Assembly (NCBI GenBank): GCA_029255685.2
Contig: CM055315.2
Location: forward strand, 27,161,501 to 27,225,500
Source: Silene conica
Lineage: Eukaryota; Streptophyta; Magnoliopsida; Caryophyllales; Caryophyllaceae
Reading direction: 5' to 3'
Length of the DNA: 64,000 nt
The translations under genes and the position numbers were made by a program. The notes beneath the pieces are model-generated. The model was not told the origin of the DNA. It was given only the letters and a program-made list of their open reading frames with translations, and made no database searches. Below, one piece after another: positions 12,308 through 24,358 of the stretch. Every line of letters begins with the position of its first letter. Within the stretch, counting starts at the first letter, position 1.

Positions 12308-12655
12308 TTAGACAATAAAATCATCCGCCGTTCCTTGTTTAAAAGATTGTGAGAATCATCGATAAATACATAGGATTCGAACAAAAAAAACGTCCTGAAA
12401 AGAAGCAAATGCTTTGACTTTGACTGGATGATCACACACATAAATTACCTTAGTTACTGTGGTAAAAAATTAGGGTGATATAAAGTTGGTCCAAAAAGCG
12501 TAATTACGGAGTAACATGCTATAAATTCTTTTCCGGTAAATTCTTCTTTTTTGATATAAAAAGGAGCAAGTGTGCCGATATTAATTGAGATTCGAGAGGC
12601 GTGGTTCATGTCCTTCATGAAACATAAATAAATATCAATAGAATTACAGTTTCTT
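12308..12655. other. Spacer, nothing recognised
   Basis: AT-rich sequence between Helitron H4 and MITE copy B. No open frame or repeat was identified. Confidence 0.5.
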
Positions 12656-12817
12656 TCACGTGTTTGGATACGCGTTAATAAATCGAATATGGAAAAATTT
12701 GTAAAATTTTTTCATAATAAATTCAAGTATAAATTTACATTTAAAATAATTAGTGACAATATCTTATGAATCTTTCCATATTCGATTTATTAACGTGTGC
12801 TCTTGGACACACGTTAG
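12656..12817. mobile_element. Small MITE, copy B (best-preserved ends)
   Basis: Terminal inverted repeats of about 40 bp are visible. The left contains 'gcgttaataaatcgaatatgg' in slightly diverged form, and the right is its inverse ending 'cttggacacacgttag'. The element is 162 bp with an AT-rich core and no coding content. It lies between the tail-to-tail Helitrons H4 and H5. Confidence 0.65.
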
Positions 12818-13011
12818 AAAAATCAATAAAATTAAACGAATATTGTAATTATTCCACACTTTCACTTACTTTAAACAGAATATAAATCCACATTTCATTT
12901 TATAATGATTTATTATCATATAATTTGCTCGTGTTATATTAAATTTCTTATATATTTTTTTAAAGTTGATTAATAAGAATATATTCTAATAAGAGTAATT
13001 CATTTTTTTTA

Positions 13012-13755
13012 CTAGTCTTATACCCGTGCAAATTGCACGGGCTTGCACATTAAAATATTGTAAAAAAACGTTGTTGATATCAGTTGTTTTTGGAATAAGG
13101 TTATATTTTACCTAGTTAGTGTAGTTTTAAATATTTGAGAAGTTATTATAAAAAGTTGTAAATGTAAATTAAGTTTTAATTTCTTAGTTTTTTCTATTTT
13201 TGACTATATTTTACAACACTTGATTATATCATCGTTAATTTTATAACGCAGTTTGTTTCATGATTGGCTTATATATGATGTTAGTTTTGGACTTCGGTAG
13301 TATTGCACTGTGATTTAATAATATCACGTAATTCACTCAAATTGTATATTCTATTTAATTCACACATTTCTGATTATGCAACTAATTTTGAAAAAAGTAT
13401 GTGTATATTATTTTAAATTAGACCGTATTTTTTGCTGAATGAACGTATCCCGTCTCTTACTATACAAAATTATCATTATGTATTTATTTAATAATTATGT
13501 AATCCTAAATTTTACTTTTATTCATTTATTTCGTTTATATGATATCAATAAAATTAGTAGGTTGCTTTTAAATATCTAATACGACAACACAACGGTTCAA
13601 CGTGATTGTTGTATTACGAATTCTCTATATATAAAAAAAAATGGGAGAGTAGTGGGGGACATTATAGGGCCTACTAAAAAAAACAAATAAAATTAAAGTA
13701 CTTTAAACCACAGAGCGACACATCAGCTCTGTGGTTGTTGCTTTTATAAATTAGA
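13012..13755 (-). mobile_element. Short non-autonomous Helitron (H5), inverted twin of H4
   Basis: On the minus strand it begins TCTAATTTATAAAAGC (right edge, 13755). It ends at 13012 with the hairpin CCCGTGCAAATTGCACGGG-type stem, TATAAGACTAG and T. At 744 bp it is a close copy of H4 in opposite orientation, with the 3' ends facing each other across about 704 bp. Confidence 0.8.
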
Positions 13756-14532
13756 TTTTAGTAAATACACGAGTAGAATATTTTTTATTAGAAACAATTT
13801 AATATGAGATGACATAAAGAAGTTGATATCTCTATTTATGAGATAAAGTTCTAATATTAAAAACTAGAATACATATGAGAACATTTTTCATTAGATCCCC
13901 TAATTTTATTGATGAAGTTAAAAACTATGAAAAACTGAAACAAAAATTATTGTTAGTCTTTATCGGTTTTAAAAAATTTGTCCAATAGGATAGAATGGCA
14001 TACAAAGTTTCGAACCTTAAAGTTACTATTAATTACAAAGCGACTTTTGTCTTTATTTCGAATTTTTGAGAACAATTTTATTGTAAAATTAATTGTCGTG
14101 TTGATGACCTTTAAAGGCGTTGCACTTGTAATGGAGAGTTTAATAGTTAATTTAGATTAAGTTCTCAAATGACTAAGGTTTAAGTCTTCGCAAGAGAAAT
14201 CTTGTGGATTATTTATGATTTGAGTTTATACTTTTTAAACTTCAAATTTGTCACTTTCGATTGACTCACTTAGTATATGTGGTTTGTAGGTTATCACGTT
14301 TGTCTGAGGTATACTAGGCGCGCATCAAAGATAGTAGTTATAGATCCCCTTGTCCCATAAAAAAAGACGAAATTACCATGGGAGTCCGTGACACGGTGCT
14401 TCTTTTATTGTTGTCATGCTAGGTTCGGAAAAATGCAATCTCTCTTTTGTGCATTCGACAAAATTTATAAAATGAATAGATTGTAATTTGTAACTTTTTT
14501 GAGCATGAATTCATAAATAAGAAAAGTCGTCA
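13756..14532. other. AT-rich sequence, nothing recognised
   Basis: Between Helitrons H5 and H2. A 60-codon open frame near 13.98-14.16 kb has no recognisable features and AT-driven composition. No repeats were identified. Confidence 0.5.
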
Positions 14533-14667
14533 TCATTATTACTATAAAAGCAAAATCTATAACTGCATACGTGACGCAATAATATTCCACCGTTCACTCT
14601 TTCGCGCACTAACATTCAACCTCACAAAAATCAGTTTCGTAGACCAATGAGAACCCTTAATTTATGT

Positions 14668-15120
14668 CAAGTCATATATTTTATGTATTATAATATTATA
14701 TTATTATTATTATTATTATTATAATCATTCCATAAATATTGTTAGGTACCGAAATTCCCTAAATATTATAATATTATTATTTATTTATTAATTATTATTA
14801 TAAATCTGCTATTAGGTGCCGTTTAATATTTAGGTACCAAATCACTCGGATTTTGCATTATTTCAAGTCATATATTTTCATTCCAGAAATATTGTTACGC
14901 ACCGAGTCATATACCGAGATTCCCTAAATATTATAATATTATTATTTATTTATTATTATTATTATAAATCTGCTATTAGGTGCCGTTTAATATTTAGGTA
15001 CCAAATCACTCGGATTTTGCATTATTTCAAGTCATATATTTTCATTCCATAAATATTGTTACGTACCGAGTCATATACCGAGATTCCCTAAATATTATAA
15101 TATTATTATTTATTGTGATT
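14668..15120. repeat. Tandem ~165-195-bp repeats near the 5' end of Helitron H2
   Basis: The phrase 'tcaagtcatatatttt' recurs at about 14668, 14863 and 15027. Each is followed by 'aaatattgtta', 'accgag', a run of TTA/ATT triplets and 'ctgctattaggtgccg'. Non-coding. Confidence 0.7.
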
Positions 15121-15753
15121 ATAATCATTCCAAGATTCCCTAAATATTAAACCGAGAAATTAAAGAAAAACAGTTTAAACCGAGATTTAGGGAATTTCCA
15201 CAAATAGTCCACTAAATATTCCTTAAATAATCTACGTTGATTTTATTCCATAAATTTTCCATAAAATAGAAGTCTGATGCAAATGCACTACTCAATAGAA
15301 GTCTCCGCTGAACAATCTACGTTTGCTAAATATTCCATTCCATAAATAATAAATATATGGAATGCAATATTACGTAATAAATAATAATATTACATAATTG
15401 TAATCTCGGAATCGATAATAAAAAAATTAGTTGCTAATATTCAAGTGTATAATCTCGGAAAAAATTACATGGCTGAAGACATACCCTACTCATAAAATAT
15501 TCCATTCCATAAATTACACACCTCAACAATATATACAAAATAATAAGAGTTTGATCCATGCAATATTCCATAATAATAAATAAATATTACCAAAATACAG
15601 AGTTTTAGCTGCTACAGAGTTTAACGTGAGAAGAACTATCTCCGAATGATAAATAGAAACTTTAAACTGCCACAACCTACCTACCTACCTCAACAATTTT
15701 TATAAACGTGCAATTGAATAGCTGAAACCTACCTCAACAATTTTTCATATCAA

Positions 15754-16301
15754 ATGGCTATGACAAGTTTTTTGACTATTAGCGACCTCAAGTACGGGGT
15801 TCGTGTTACTCAGATCAACGTAAGAGTGGTACACAAATGGGAGAGACCTGAATTAGCTTTCAAAAAACAAAAATTTGAAAAAAACTCAGAAACTTTTAAC
15901 AAAAAGAAACTCGATGCAATAGAGGTACTATTTGTGGATTCCAAGGTTTGTCTTTATTCTACAATAATTTTATACGATATGTGTTCTTTTTATTTATACA
16001 ATAACTGACCAATTTTTATTTCTATTGTTTTCAGAATGATTTTATCCAAGCCACCATAAGGAAACAATTGATTTCCCACTTTGGATCACAGTTGTGTGTT
16101 GTTGAAGTTTACACTATTCGTAACATGCCGTAGACAACAACACAGGACTAGAAAAGGCAACCCCTCATCCCTATCGTTTGAGGTTTGAATATTCAACACG
16201 AGTTCAGAAAATCAATGATCCAACCATACCAAATAGTCTATATCGTTTTGCAAGTTTTAACGACATATTGGATGGTATAATTCCATATACACATTATATA
16301 G
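15754..16301 (+). pseudogene. RPA1-like OB-fold protein, 5' part (Helitron-borne)
   Basis: An ATG at 15754 starts a 64-codon exon ending GATTCCAAG|GTTTG (15945). A second exon begins after TTTTCAG at 16035 and runs to a premature TAG at 16131. A third open piece (about 16160-16301) in another frame continues the similarity to the first OB-fold of plant RPA 70-kDa-like proteins (…FEYSTRVQKI… LYRFASFNDIL…). Such proteins bind single-stranded DNA and commonly accompany plant Helitrons. The nonsense codon and frame change make it a pseudogene. Confidence 0.6.
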
Positions 16302-16371
16302 GTGCGACTCTTAAATATAATATTCATTTACTCTATTTTATTAATTGTCGACTATGATTTTGATTTTGTAG

Positions 16372-16410
16372 GTGTTGCTATTTGTTCCTCACCTTTATGG
16401 AGATATTGCA
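16372..16410 (+). pseudogene. Possible small exon of the RPA-like gene
   Basis: A TAG acceptor at 16371 is followed by 39 open bases and a donor GTTAGA. The position right after the RPA-like exons, and the next recognisable sequence being helicase, suggest this is the last RPA-derived exon before the deletion junction. Confidence 0.3.
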
Positions 16411-16515
16411 AGGTTAGAGCCTATTTTTTAAAATTGTCCCGTGACTTGCTACAATTTCATATGTAATACTTACTTTTACATAGTAGTTCATTTCTGACCG
16501 TTTCAGATATATATT

Positions 16516-17429
16516 AAATTTCAGGTTTTGAAGCTCACGAAAAATATGAGACTTCAGGTAGAAAGTGCACAGTCAAATGTTGATGAAATCCGACAATTTT
16601 CAGAGTGGATTCTCGAAGTTGGGGATGGCTTAGCAGGTGGGTCAAATGATGGAGTAGCTAGCATCGAGTTACCAGAAGATATACTTATTCAGCCTGGTTT
16701 AGATCCAATATCTACTATTGTAGATAGCACGTACCCATCTCTAAAAGATCACTTAGGTGACCCTCTGTACTTCACTGAAAGAGCTGTACTAGCACCTACT
16801 TACGATGTGGTCGAGGAGATAAACGACTATGTCTTGGATCAAATTCAAAAGGAAGAAAAAATTTACTTAAGCTCTGATGAAATAAGTAAGGAAGAGACTA
16901 ATTGCGGGGTCATAGAACTTTACTCTACAGCGTTTCTTAACTCAATCAGATGTTCCGGTTTACCCAATCACAGCTTAGGACTGAAAGTTGGAGCTATAGT
17001 GATGCTTTTAAGAAACATTGACCAATCAAATGGTTTGTGCAATGGCACCCGAATGGAGGTATAAAACAACTAGGAAATCGCGTTATTAGTGCAACAGTTA
17101 TTTCTGGCAGTCATATCGGAAGCAATGTCTATATTCCCTGCATCACTTTGACTCCTTCCGATCAAACCAGATTCCCAATTAAGTTTGAAAAAAGACAGTT
17201 TCCTTTAGCAGTTTGTTTCGCTATGACTATTAACAAAAGTCAGGGTCAATCTCTATCCCGTGTTGGACTTTATCTTCCAAGACCAGTCTTTACCCATGGC
17301 CAATTGTACGTTGCTATATCTAGGGTTACGAGTAAGAAATGTCTAAAAGTGCTACTTCTTGATGAATAAGGAGGAATGACTAATACAACAACGAATGTTG
17401 TTTACAAGGAGGTTTTTGAGAAACTGTAA
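16516..17429 (+). pseudogene. Helitron PIF1-type helicase, C-terminal third (H2)
   Basis: The frame opens with LKLTKNMRLQ, the conserved PIF1/Helitron 'L..NMR' motif. It runs through the accessory region and ends with motif V (AMTINKSQGQSL) and motif VI (GQLYVAISRV). The Rep domain and helicase motifs I-III are absent. Two lesions are visible. A one-base frame change near 17060 splits it into 16528-17064 and 17037-17369. A TAA at 17367 stands where the two sister copies have a glutamate codon. The original stop is probably at 17427-17429. In life this helicase would unwind DNA during rolling-circle transposition. This copy is dead. Confidence 0.85.
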
Positions 17430-17907
17430 TTTTCCTCCTACATTATCGAATTTTAATACACCCATTAATTTATATTTCTACCTGATTAGTTATTTGGTTC
17501 ATCGTATTTGTCCGTCAACTTATGTTCCGTAAGCAATTCATCAAAAGACAATAACTTTCCAAACTACTCATTATTAGTTATTTAATCTTTTTTTTTTGTC
17601 GTTTATTGTTTTTTCTTATATACCTTATTCATTAATGTTATCATAAGTAATCCAAATATTATCATCATTACTAACAGCTATAATTAAATTAGTGCACCAG
17701 AAAATTCACCTTTTGACCGAACATATCTTATATGCAAACCTCCCGTTAAAAAATAATTTATTCGAATAAATAGAATTGCTATATATTGAAATGAATATAC
17801 CTTCGTCGTCTTTAAAAATAAGTGTACACAACCCCGTGATTTTTCACGGGTGTTACACTAGTAACTTATGATAATGTAATAAAATGAAAGTATATATGAA
17901 CAGTTTT

Positions 17908-18053
17908 CTAACATGTGCTCTAAGGCCACATATTAATAAATCGAATATGGAAAGATTCGTAATATATTCCCATAATAAATTCAAATATAAACATCCATTT
18001 TACCATAATTAGTGAGGATATGTCATGAATCTTTTCATATCCAATTTATTAAT
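17908..18053. mobile_element. Small MITE, copy C
   Basis: The left end starts 'ctaacatgtgctctaaggcc' and continues with the family's AATAAATCGAATATGG stretch. The right end holds its inverse but is cut after 'ccaatttattaat'. It lies in the spacer between tail-to-tail Helitrons H2 and H3, just as copy B lies between H4 and H5. Confidence 0.6.
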
Positions 18054-18505
18054 CTAAATCGATATATAAACGAGTGGACATGAAGGCTTGCGGCACGCAT
18101 TGCATAGGAAGTAGGAAACCAAAATGCCAAAAATAGGGCAGTATTTGCGAATTGCGAGTAAGATTAGAGCATAAGATTATGATAAGATTTAGGTTATAAT
18201 AATAAAACCACTAAATAAAGTAGAATATGTGATGTGTAAAGGACATTCTTATACGTTCTTTAAGAACCTTTTCCCCAGCTAACAATACGTAAATTAGGTG
18301 GATTATTATAGACACGTGACAAGTATTCCGCCTTTATGTTTCATACTCCTCATTATCAGATCATTCCCGATTTTTGGTTTATACTTCAACGGTAATCCAA
18401 TTTAATTAACCCTTCTTTTAGCTAATATATTATTATCTCCTAAGTATTAAATTAGGAGAGTAGTCTGATACTCCGATGGGAGAATCTCAAGATTGTTAAT
18501 TTAAA
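18054..18505. other. Spacer between Helitrons H2 and H3, nothing recognised
   Basis: No open frame or repeat end was seen. The sequence does not obviously resemble the H4-H5 spacer apart from the shared MITE family next to it. Confidence 0.45.
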
Positions 18506-18930
18506 CTAGTGTAATACCTGTGAAAAATCACGGAGTTATGTACACTGACTTTTAAAGACGACAAAGTTAAATTCATTTTATTATATAACAATTCTATTTA
18601 TTCGAACAAATTGATTTTTAACGGGGATGTTTTGCATAAAAGATATGTTCAGTCAAAAGGTGAATTTCCTGGTGCACTAATTTTCGAATATCTGTTAGCA
18701 ATCATTAAAATAATTATGATAACATGAATGAATAAGATATATAAGAAAAAACAATAAAAGATTAAAAAAAAGATTAAATAATTAATAATGATTAATTTGG
18801 AAAGTTATTGTCTTGTGGTGAATTGGTGACAGAATTTAAGTTGACGGACAAATAGGATGAACAAAATAACTAATCAAGTAGAAATCTAAATTAAATGAGT
18901 GTATTAAAATTCGATAATCTAGGACAAAAA

Positions 18931-19308
18931 TTACCGTTTCTCGAAAACCTCCTTGTACACAACATTTGTTGTTGTATTAGTCATTCCTCCTTCTTCATCA
19001 AGAAGTAGCACTTTAAGACCTTTCTTACTTGTAACCCTAGATATAGCAACGTGCAATTGGTCATGGGTAAAGACTGGTCTAGGAAGATAAAGTCCAACAC
19101 GGGATAGAGATTGACCATCACTTTTGTTAATAGCCATAGCAAAGCAAACTGCTAAAGGAAATTGTCTTCTTTCAAACTTAATTGGGAACCTGGTTTGATC
19201 GGAATGAGTCAAGGTGATGCGGGGAATATAGACATTGCTTCCGATATGACTGCCAGAAATAACGGTTGCACTAATAACGCGATTTCCTAGATGTTTTACC
19301 GATTTCAT
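18931..19308 (-). pseudogene. Helitron PIF1-type helicase C-terminal fragment (H3)
   Basis: A 125-codon open stretch covers helicase motif V (AMAINKSDGQSL) and motif VI (DQLHVAISRV) plus the C-terminal tail. It lacks everything upstream of LGNRVI. The residue in the motif V region that is Q in the H2 copy (KSQGQ) is D here, a change expected to harm ATP-coupled unwinding. The ATG at 19308 is probably incidental, because sequence before it no longer resembles helicase. Confidence 0.8.
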
Positions 19309-20529
19309 ACGATTTATAATTCAAAATTGTACACCGACTATGTAGGATTTTAAGTACCCCCCATTCTTTAATGAAGTTTTTGTATTTGGTTTAAATATTA
19401 CGATCTTTACTGTTCACTTCAACATTTGAAAAATATATTTTAAAAAAGTTCAGAAAAAAACACGTGAACTTGTTTAGATTTAGGTTGATTGTACCGTACA
19501 ATTGTACAACTGAGATATAATCTTATTTGTATTTTAAATGGGCTTAACCATGTTACATAAGCTAAACGAAAATCAAGGGTTGGAAATTTGTATGGTACTC
19601 GGCCGCAACAATAAACTATCTTTCATATTAGATAGATCGAACATAGCTCAAGTGGTCAAAAATTAAATTTTACACGTTAATCAATAATCATACTTTTGCT
19701 AGCTTATAATACATAACCAAACATCACAAAAAAAGTAAAACCAGTATTTACTTGAGTTTATGATCAGGAAAAGACTTTATAAGTACAATAATATCGTTGC
19801 GGCCATATAATTAGCACTATGATTTCTAATACTTTTACATATACAGTAATATCTTATGTATATTATCTTTCGAGTAGAATACTACAAATTCATAAAAATT
19901 AGTAATTCTATACACAACACATATTAATATCGAGCGGATTGTGAGACTAAAAATCGTGGAGACGTGTCTTCTTAATACACTTCCTTAAGAAGAACAGCTT
20001 GGCGAAACCTATTAACCGTATTTTAGTGATCCATGTTATCGAATATTATTAGATAAATTTAGCGTAATATATTTTACTAAAGGGCTAATTAATCAACTTA
20101 ATTTTATTAAAATTTATTGAGAGTACGTAGTTTGGTCGATGGCTACAAATGTCAAATAAACACAATATGTAATTATGTGGTAGTTGCAGTAGTTAGCTAT
20201 ATTTATTAGATTGTGTATGCATTGACATACACCATTACACTCATTCAAAAACCAGAACCTTAGATCTATCAAATAGACAAATAGAAGTTAAAATATTTTA
20301 CTTAGTAAAGAATATAGATGCGATAAGAAAATTAGAAAACATACCATGAATAAATCGATATCCTATTTGGGTTTCTTAACAATAAGAGACATCAATAAAT
20401 GGTGGGATGAAAAACATGTATACAATAGTTGATTTTTTTTTTAAAATTACAAAGTCAAAATAAAACTTGGACAATTAAAGTAAAAAACTACCTAATCATA
20501 GTAGGAGTCAACTTAATAATATTATAACC

Positions 20530-20830
20530 AGGAAATGGATCATATATCCGATGTACTACCACCAATTTTATAGTTTTTGAGCATTATAGGCTTATATCAA
20601 TGTTTTTGAGTTTTGTTTTAAAAATAACGAGTATTGCTATAAAGTTCCCGAGTTCATTTATTAAAGATTAAACTAAAAAAATTACAGTAAAACTCAAAAA
20701 CATTATATATAAACTTAGTTAAATTTTAGTTTTGACAGAAACAAATCTAACCTATAAACTTTAATAACTTCAGAAAAACTCAAATGCTCAAAAGCAAGTA
20801 AAGTTTGAGATAATATACCCGATGTATCTT
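20530..20830. repeat. Dispersed repeat shared with 9655-9985 (inside H3)
   Basis: Contains 'ccgatgtactaccacc', 'gagttttgttttaaa', then the inverse 'aaaactcaaaaacatt', and ends near a second 'cccgatgtatctt'. Related to the segment inside H6. Class unknown. Confidence 0.4.
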
Positions 20831-21729
20831 TTCTTTTTTCTCTATTAAAACTTACCCCGTAGCTTATTGGGAGTACTCATTAAGGATGTACGAGTATATT
20901 TGATGACAAAGAATCCATGAACATGCTGACAAACTAAGTATATTTTCCTGAAAAAAATATATAAACGTAATTAGAAAATCACACTCAAAATAAAACTCAC
21001 AATAATAATAAAAAGCATTAGGCTAAAAAGGCATATAAGATCGGAAATTTAAAAAATATAGTCATGTGTTATAGACCTCATAAGAGTTCTAAGTCATAAA
21101 TAAACTGAATACTACATAATAATTAAACCCAAATAGAATAAATAGTATAAAATTTGCAATTTACTCGGTTGTATTTTATGGATATTCTGACAATATTTGG
21201 AATTTACATGTTTGTAATATTATAATAGTTTTATGGAATTAAATATTTAGCTTAAATCAGGGGTTTAATAGAAATAAATATTTATGAAATATTTATGAAA
21301 TATTTAATAAAATATTTTTGGAATATTTAATTTGTAATAAATCAAAGATTTACACGCTTCTATTTTATAGAATATTTAGAGAATAAAATCAAAGATTTAC
21401 ACGGTTCTATTTTATGGAATATTTTATCAATGGTTTAATTAGGTTAAATATTTATATTTATGTAATATTTAGTGGAATATTTAGTGGAATATTTATGGAA
21501 TATTTAGGAAATTTAGGGAATGATGGTTTAAACGTTTTTATTATAATATTATAATAATATTATAATATCATAATACATACAAAAATATGACGTGGCATAA
21601 ATTAGGGGTTCTAATTGGTCTAAAAAACTGTTTTTTGCGAGGGTGAATGTGAGTGCGAGAAAGAGTGAACGGTGAAATATTATTGCGCCACGTATGCAGT
21701 TTGACATTTTGCTTTTATAGTAATAATGA

Positions 21730-22950
21730 TAGATATCAATTCGTTGTTTATCAAATGTTCACTTGTCAAATGTGGCAGGGTTGGGGAGTGGTAGACCAAG
21801 CTAGAGGCTAGCTTGGCCTGGCCGGCCAGGTTGCCTCAAATGTTTCCTAGCCGGTCATAATTTGCTTCTTTGCCTTGGCAGGGGTTGGGTAACACTTTTA
21901 CAACCCAATCCGCCAAGGGTCTATAAAAAGTTTTTTTTAAAAAAAAAAACGAGGATATTATTCATTGTACCATTTTGTTTTTACATATTGTACATGGTAT
22001 TTCTCTTTGGCAGCTACAAATCTTGGACTATCTATAATTTTTGGTTACGACCTCCAAAAACAATTTTTTTTTCTAGACTAAACATTGGTAAAAACGATCA
22101 ATTTTAGAAATAAAAATAGTTACTTTATGAACTCGTAGCCACTATCAATCAAATGTTCTTTCGTTACAAACGTTTGACCGACTATAATTAATTGTCGCAA
22201 CAAGTTTGTAAAGTGACAATTCTTTTTTCAAATCACAAATCTCAAAAGGACGATGTAGTTGAAAAAAAGATTCATCGCATTCTGAATTCATAGGGGTGTT
22301 ATATTGAATATCCAAAAAAAATATGACTAATCAATAGTTTAATAGAATTGAACCGAACTAAATAAAGTTAACTGAACTAAAATAAGTCGAAATTAAGGTG
22401 GATAAACAGAGTTAGCCTATGCCCTATAGACTATAGTCTTACAGAGTTAATATGAAGTAGGTTTTTTAAAAGAACATTTTACAACCCGTCTTTACTTACT
22501 CGTTGTCTTACGTCTCTTCAAAGTAATAAATTTTGTTAGTCAATAATAAAATTTGGTGATATATTTAATTAGTAGCACACTTTGATGCACTCGTTAAGTT
22601 TGTTATTCAAAAAGAGCTAACCATGAGATTTGGTTCGTGAATGTAATCACGTACCTACCACTTAACTAGTTTACTCCACGCTAATAGGCTGACCATTGTC
22701 AACCATAGCGATGTTAGATGGGTCCCATTTTTGTAGAGTAGAATAGCCACATAACGGGGTCTAGTACTCTAGTTGCTGTAATACAGGTTTACATATGGGT
22801 CCACTCATGAAACCTTTGGTCCAACGCATCACATTTTCACATGCTCCATTTCATCAACCCATGTTACGTTGCTCTGCCTCTTCTATTAACCATCATTATT
22901 TTACTACTCACCAACTATATACGGAAGAATCAGAATTTGCAAGCAAAATA
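21730..22950. other. Gene-free stretch with a small perfect palindrome
   Basis: No gene was recognised. Around 21817-21832 lies the palindrome CCTGGCCGGCCAGG within a GC-richer patch (21780-21860) next to an inverted 'gctag…ctagc' pair. The rest is AT-rich with short frames that look random. Confidence 0.4.
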
Positions 22951-23195
22951 TTTTTTTTTTTTTTTTTTTTAAGACGAGTGAACCTGCAGCCGCTATCTTT
23001 GGTATGCACTGGGTAAACACTCGGGTATATGTGATAGCCAAAACACGTATACCAGGTAAGCCACTCGAGGGTAACAAGCTCGAAGTTTATTTAGGCATGG
23101 AGTCGGGTCAAGAATGCTCCACAAGATTTTGCTCTTAGGGAGGCTTGAACCCGGATCTCCTGAGAATTTCACCAAATTTTAACCACTAGACTTCA
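22951..23195 (-). mobile_element. tRNA-derived SINE, minus strand
   Basis: On the minus strand the head (near 23195) contains an A-box-like TAGTGGTTAAAATTTGG. About 35 bp later comes a B box, GGGTTCAAGCC, the two internal RNA polymerase III promoter elements. The element ends in CTT and a 20-base A tract (T tract 22951-22970 on the plus strand). A possible 8-bp target duplication (aaaatatt) flanks it. No protein is encoded, and movement would depend on LINE proteins. Confidence 0.75.
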
Positions 23196-23647
23196 TAAAA
23201 ATATTATTTTGTTAAGAAATATGTTAAAAAATTATTAAAAATACAATAAAAAATGTGTAAGATGTTTTAAATGTGTGATGATGGATTAAAGGTCGATCAT
23301 TCAATAACATTTTTTTTTGTAAATAAATGATTTCCGTAAGGACACTTTAGTCATTTTTTTTTGCTTGATTTAGAAGCTAGTAGATTGGATATGAATGGAA
23401 TAAAGAGAAAAATTTGTAATTTTGATATGAATGGAGGAACGAAGTATATCAATATAGTAGAATGATGCTATTCACAAATTCTCGTTAAAGACGAACATTT
23501 TTATCTATCATAGGTTGAAGACAGATAGTTTCTCTCTCACACTATACAATTGACACTATTCATAGACGTTTCATTTTCTCCCACCTGTGTTATTATGAGA
23601 GATAAATATTCATTTTCATCTTGCAGACAAAACACCACAAGTGATAT
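23196..23647. other. AT-rich spacer, nothing recognised
   Basis: No open frame or repeat end was seen between the SINE and the MITE at 23651. Confidence 0.45.
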
Positions 23648-23650
23648 TTA

Positions 23651-24358
23651 GGCTGTGTTTGGCAAGGTAAATAAGGTACCTGATTTGTCTGAAATGATTT
23701 TTTTGCCAAAATAATCAGGTACCTTATTTTTTCTTGGGTGTTTGGCAAGTAGCTGATTTGAGTGGAAAAGGTACCTGAAATAAAAAGCTACCCCAAGTAG
23801 CATTTGAGATATCAGCCACCTGTTTCATTTCCATCTGTCTATTCTACCCTCGATTGTATAACGCTAATTTCACAATAGAAAACCCTTACGTACTTTCCAA
23901 ATATAAAATAATCACCCCTAATTTTTTCAATATATTTTCAAGGGTGTATTGTTTGAATTTTTTACCTAATCGTTATATAATAATTATTTTCTCATTCTCT
24001 TTCAAATATATTGAAAAAACTTCATTATAACTTGTTAAATTTATACTTGAAATTAAGAATATAAGATAAAAATTTAAGCACTGGTATGTGAAGCCACCTT
24101 GCCCTCAACCTAGTAAAAACGTAACGCCGCCAACGGCAATAACACAAGAATAATAGTAAAAACGTAAAAGATATCAATAATAAACCATGTCATTTTCCGT
24201 CATTTTGTTAAATATCAGCTACCTTTTCAGCTAGTTTCCAAACAGTTTTAACAAAAATCAGCTACCTTTTCGGGTCTTAATTTCCAGCTACCTTTTCAAA
24301 ATTCAGCTACCTTTTTAGGTTTCAGCTACCTTTTCAGCTAATTTTGTCAAATAGACCC
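23651..24358. mobile_element. Tourist/PIF-Harbinger-like MITE, 708 bp, with TTA duplication
   Basis: The left end is GGCTGTGTTTGGCAA and the right end is the imperfect inverse TTGTCAAATAGACCC. TTA lies on both sides (23648-23650 and 24359-24361). Subterminal regions are crowded with GGTACCT/CAGCTACC words in both orientations. Non-coding. Confidence 0.7.

Larger units (their letters stand above)
14533..17861 (+). mobile_element. Helitron (H2) with RPA-like and helicase remnants
   Basis: The 5' end is TCATTATTACTATAAAAGC preceded by A. The 3' end is the hairpin CCCGTGATTTTTCACGGG, then TGTTACACTAG, followed by T. At 3.33 kb it carries the start of an RPA-like gene joined to the C-terminal third of the helicase, with the Rep nuclease and Walker A/B part missing. 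The ends are nearly the same as in H1 and H3, so all three belong to one family. It is non-autonomous. Confidence 0.85.
18506..21729 (-). mobile_element. Helitron (H3), minus strand
   Basis: On the minus strand it starts TCATTATTACTATAAAAGC (21729). It ends at 18506 with a slightly eroded hairpin (CCGTGATTTTTCACAGG), then TATTACACTAG and T. The last 800 bp are an inverted match to the 3' part of H2. The 3.2-kb interior has AAATATTTATGG-rich degenerate repeats (21.25-21.5 kb) and one helicase fragment. Non-autonomous. Confidence 0.8.
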
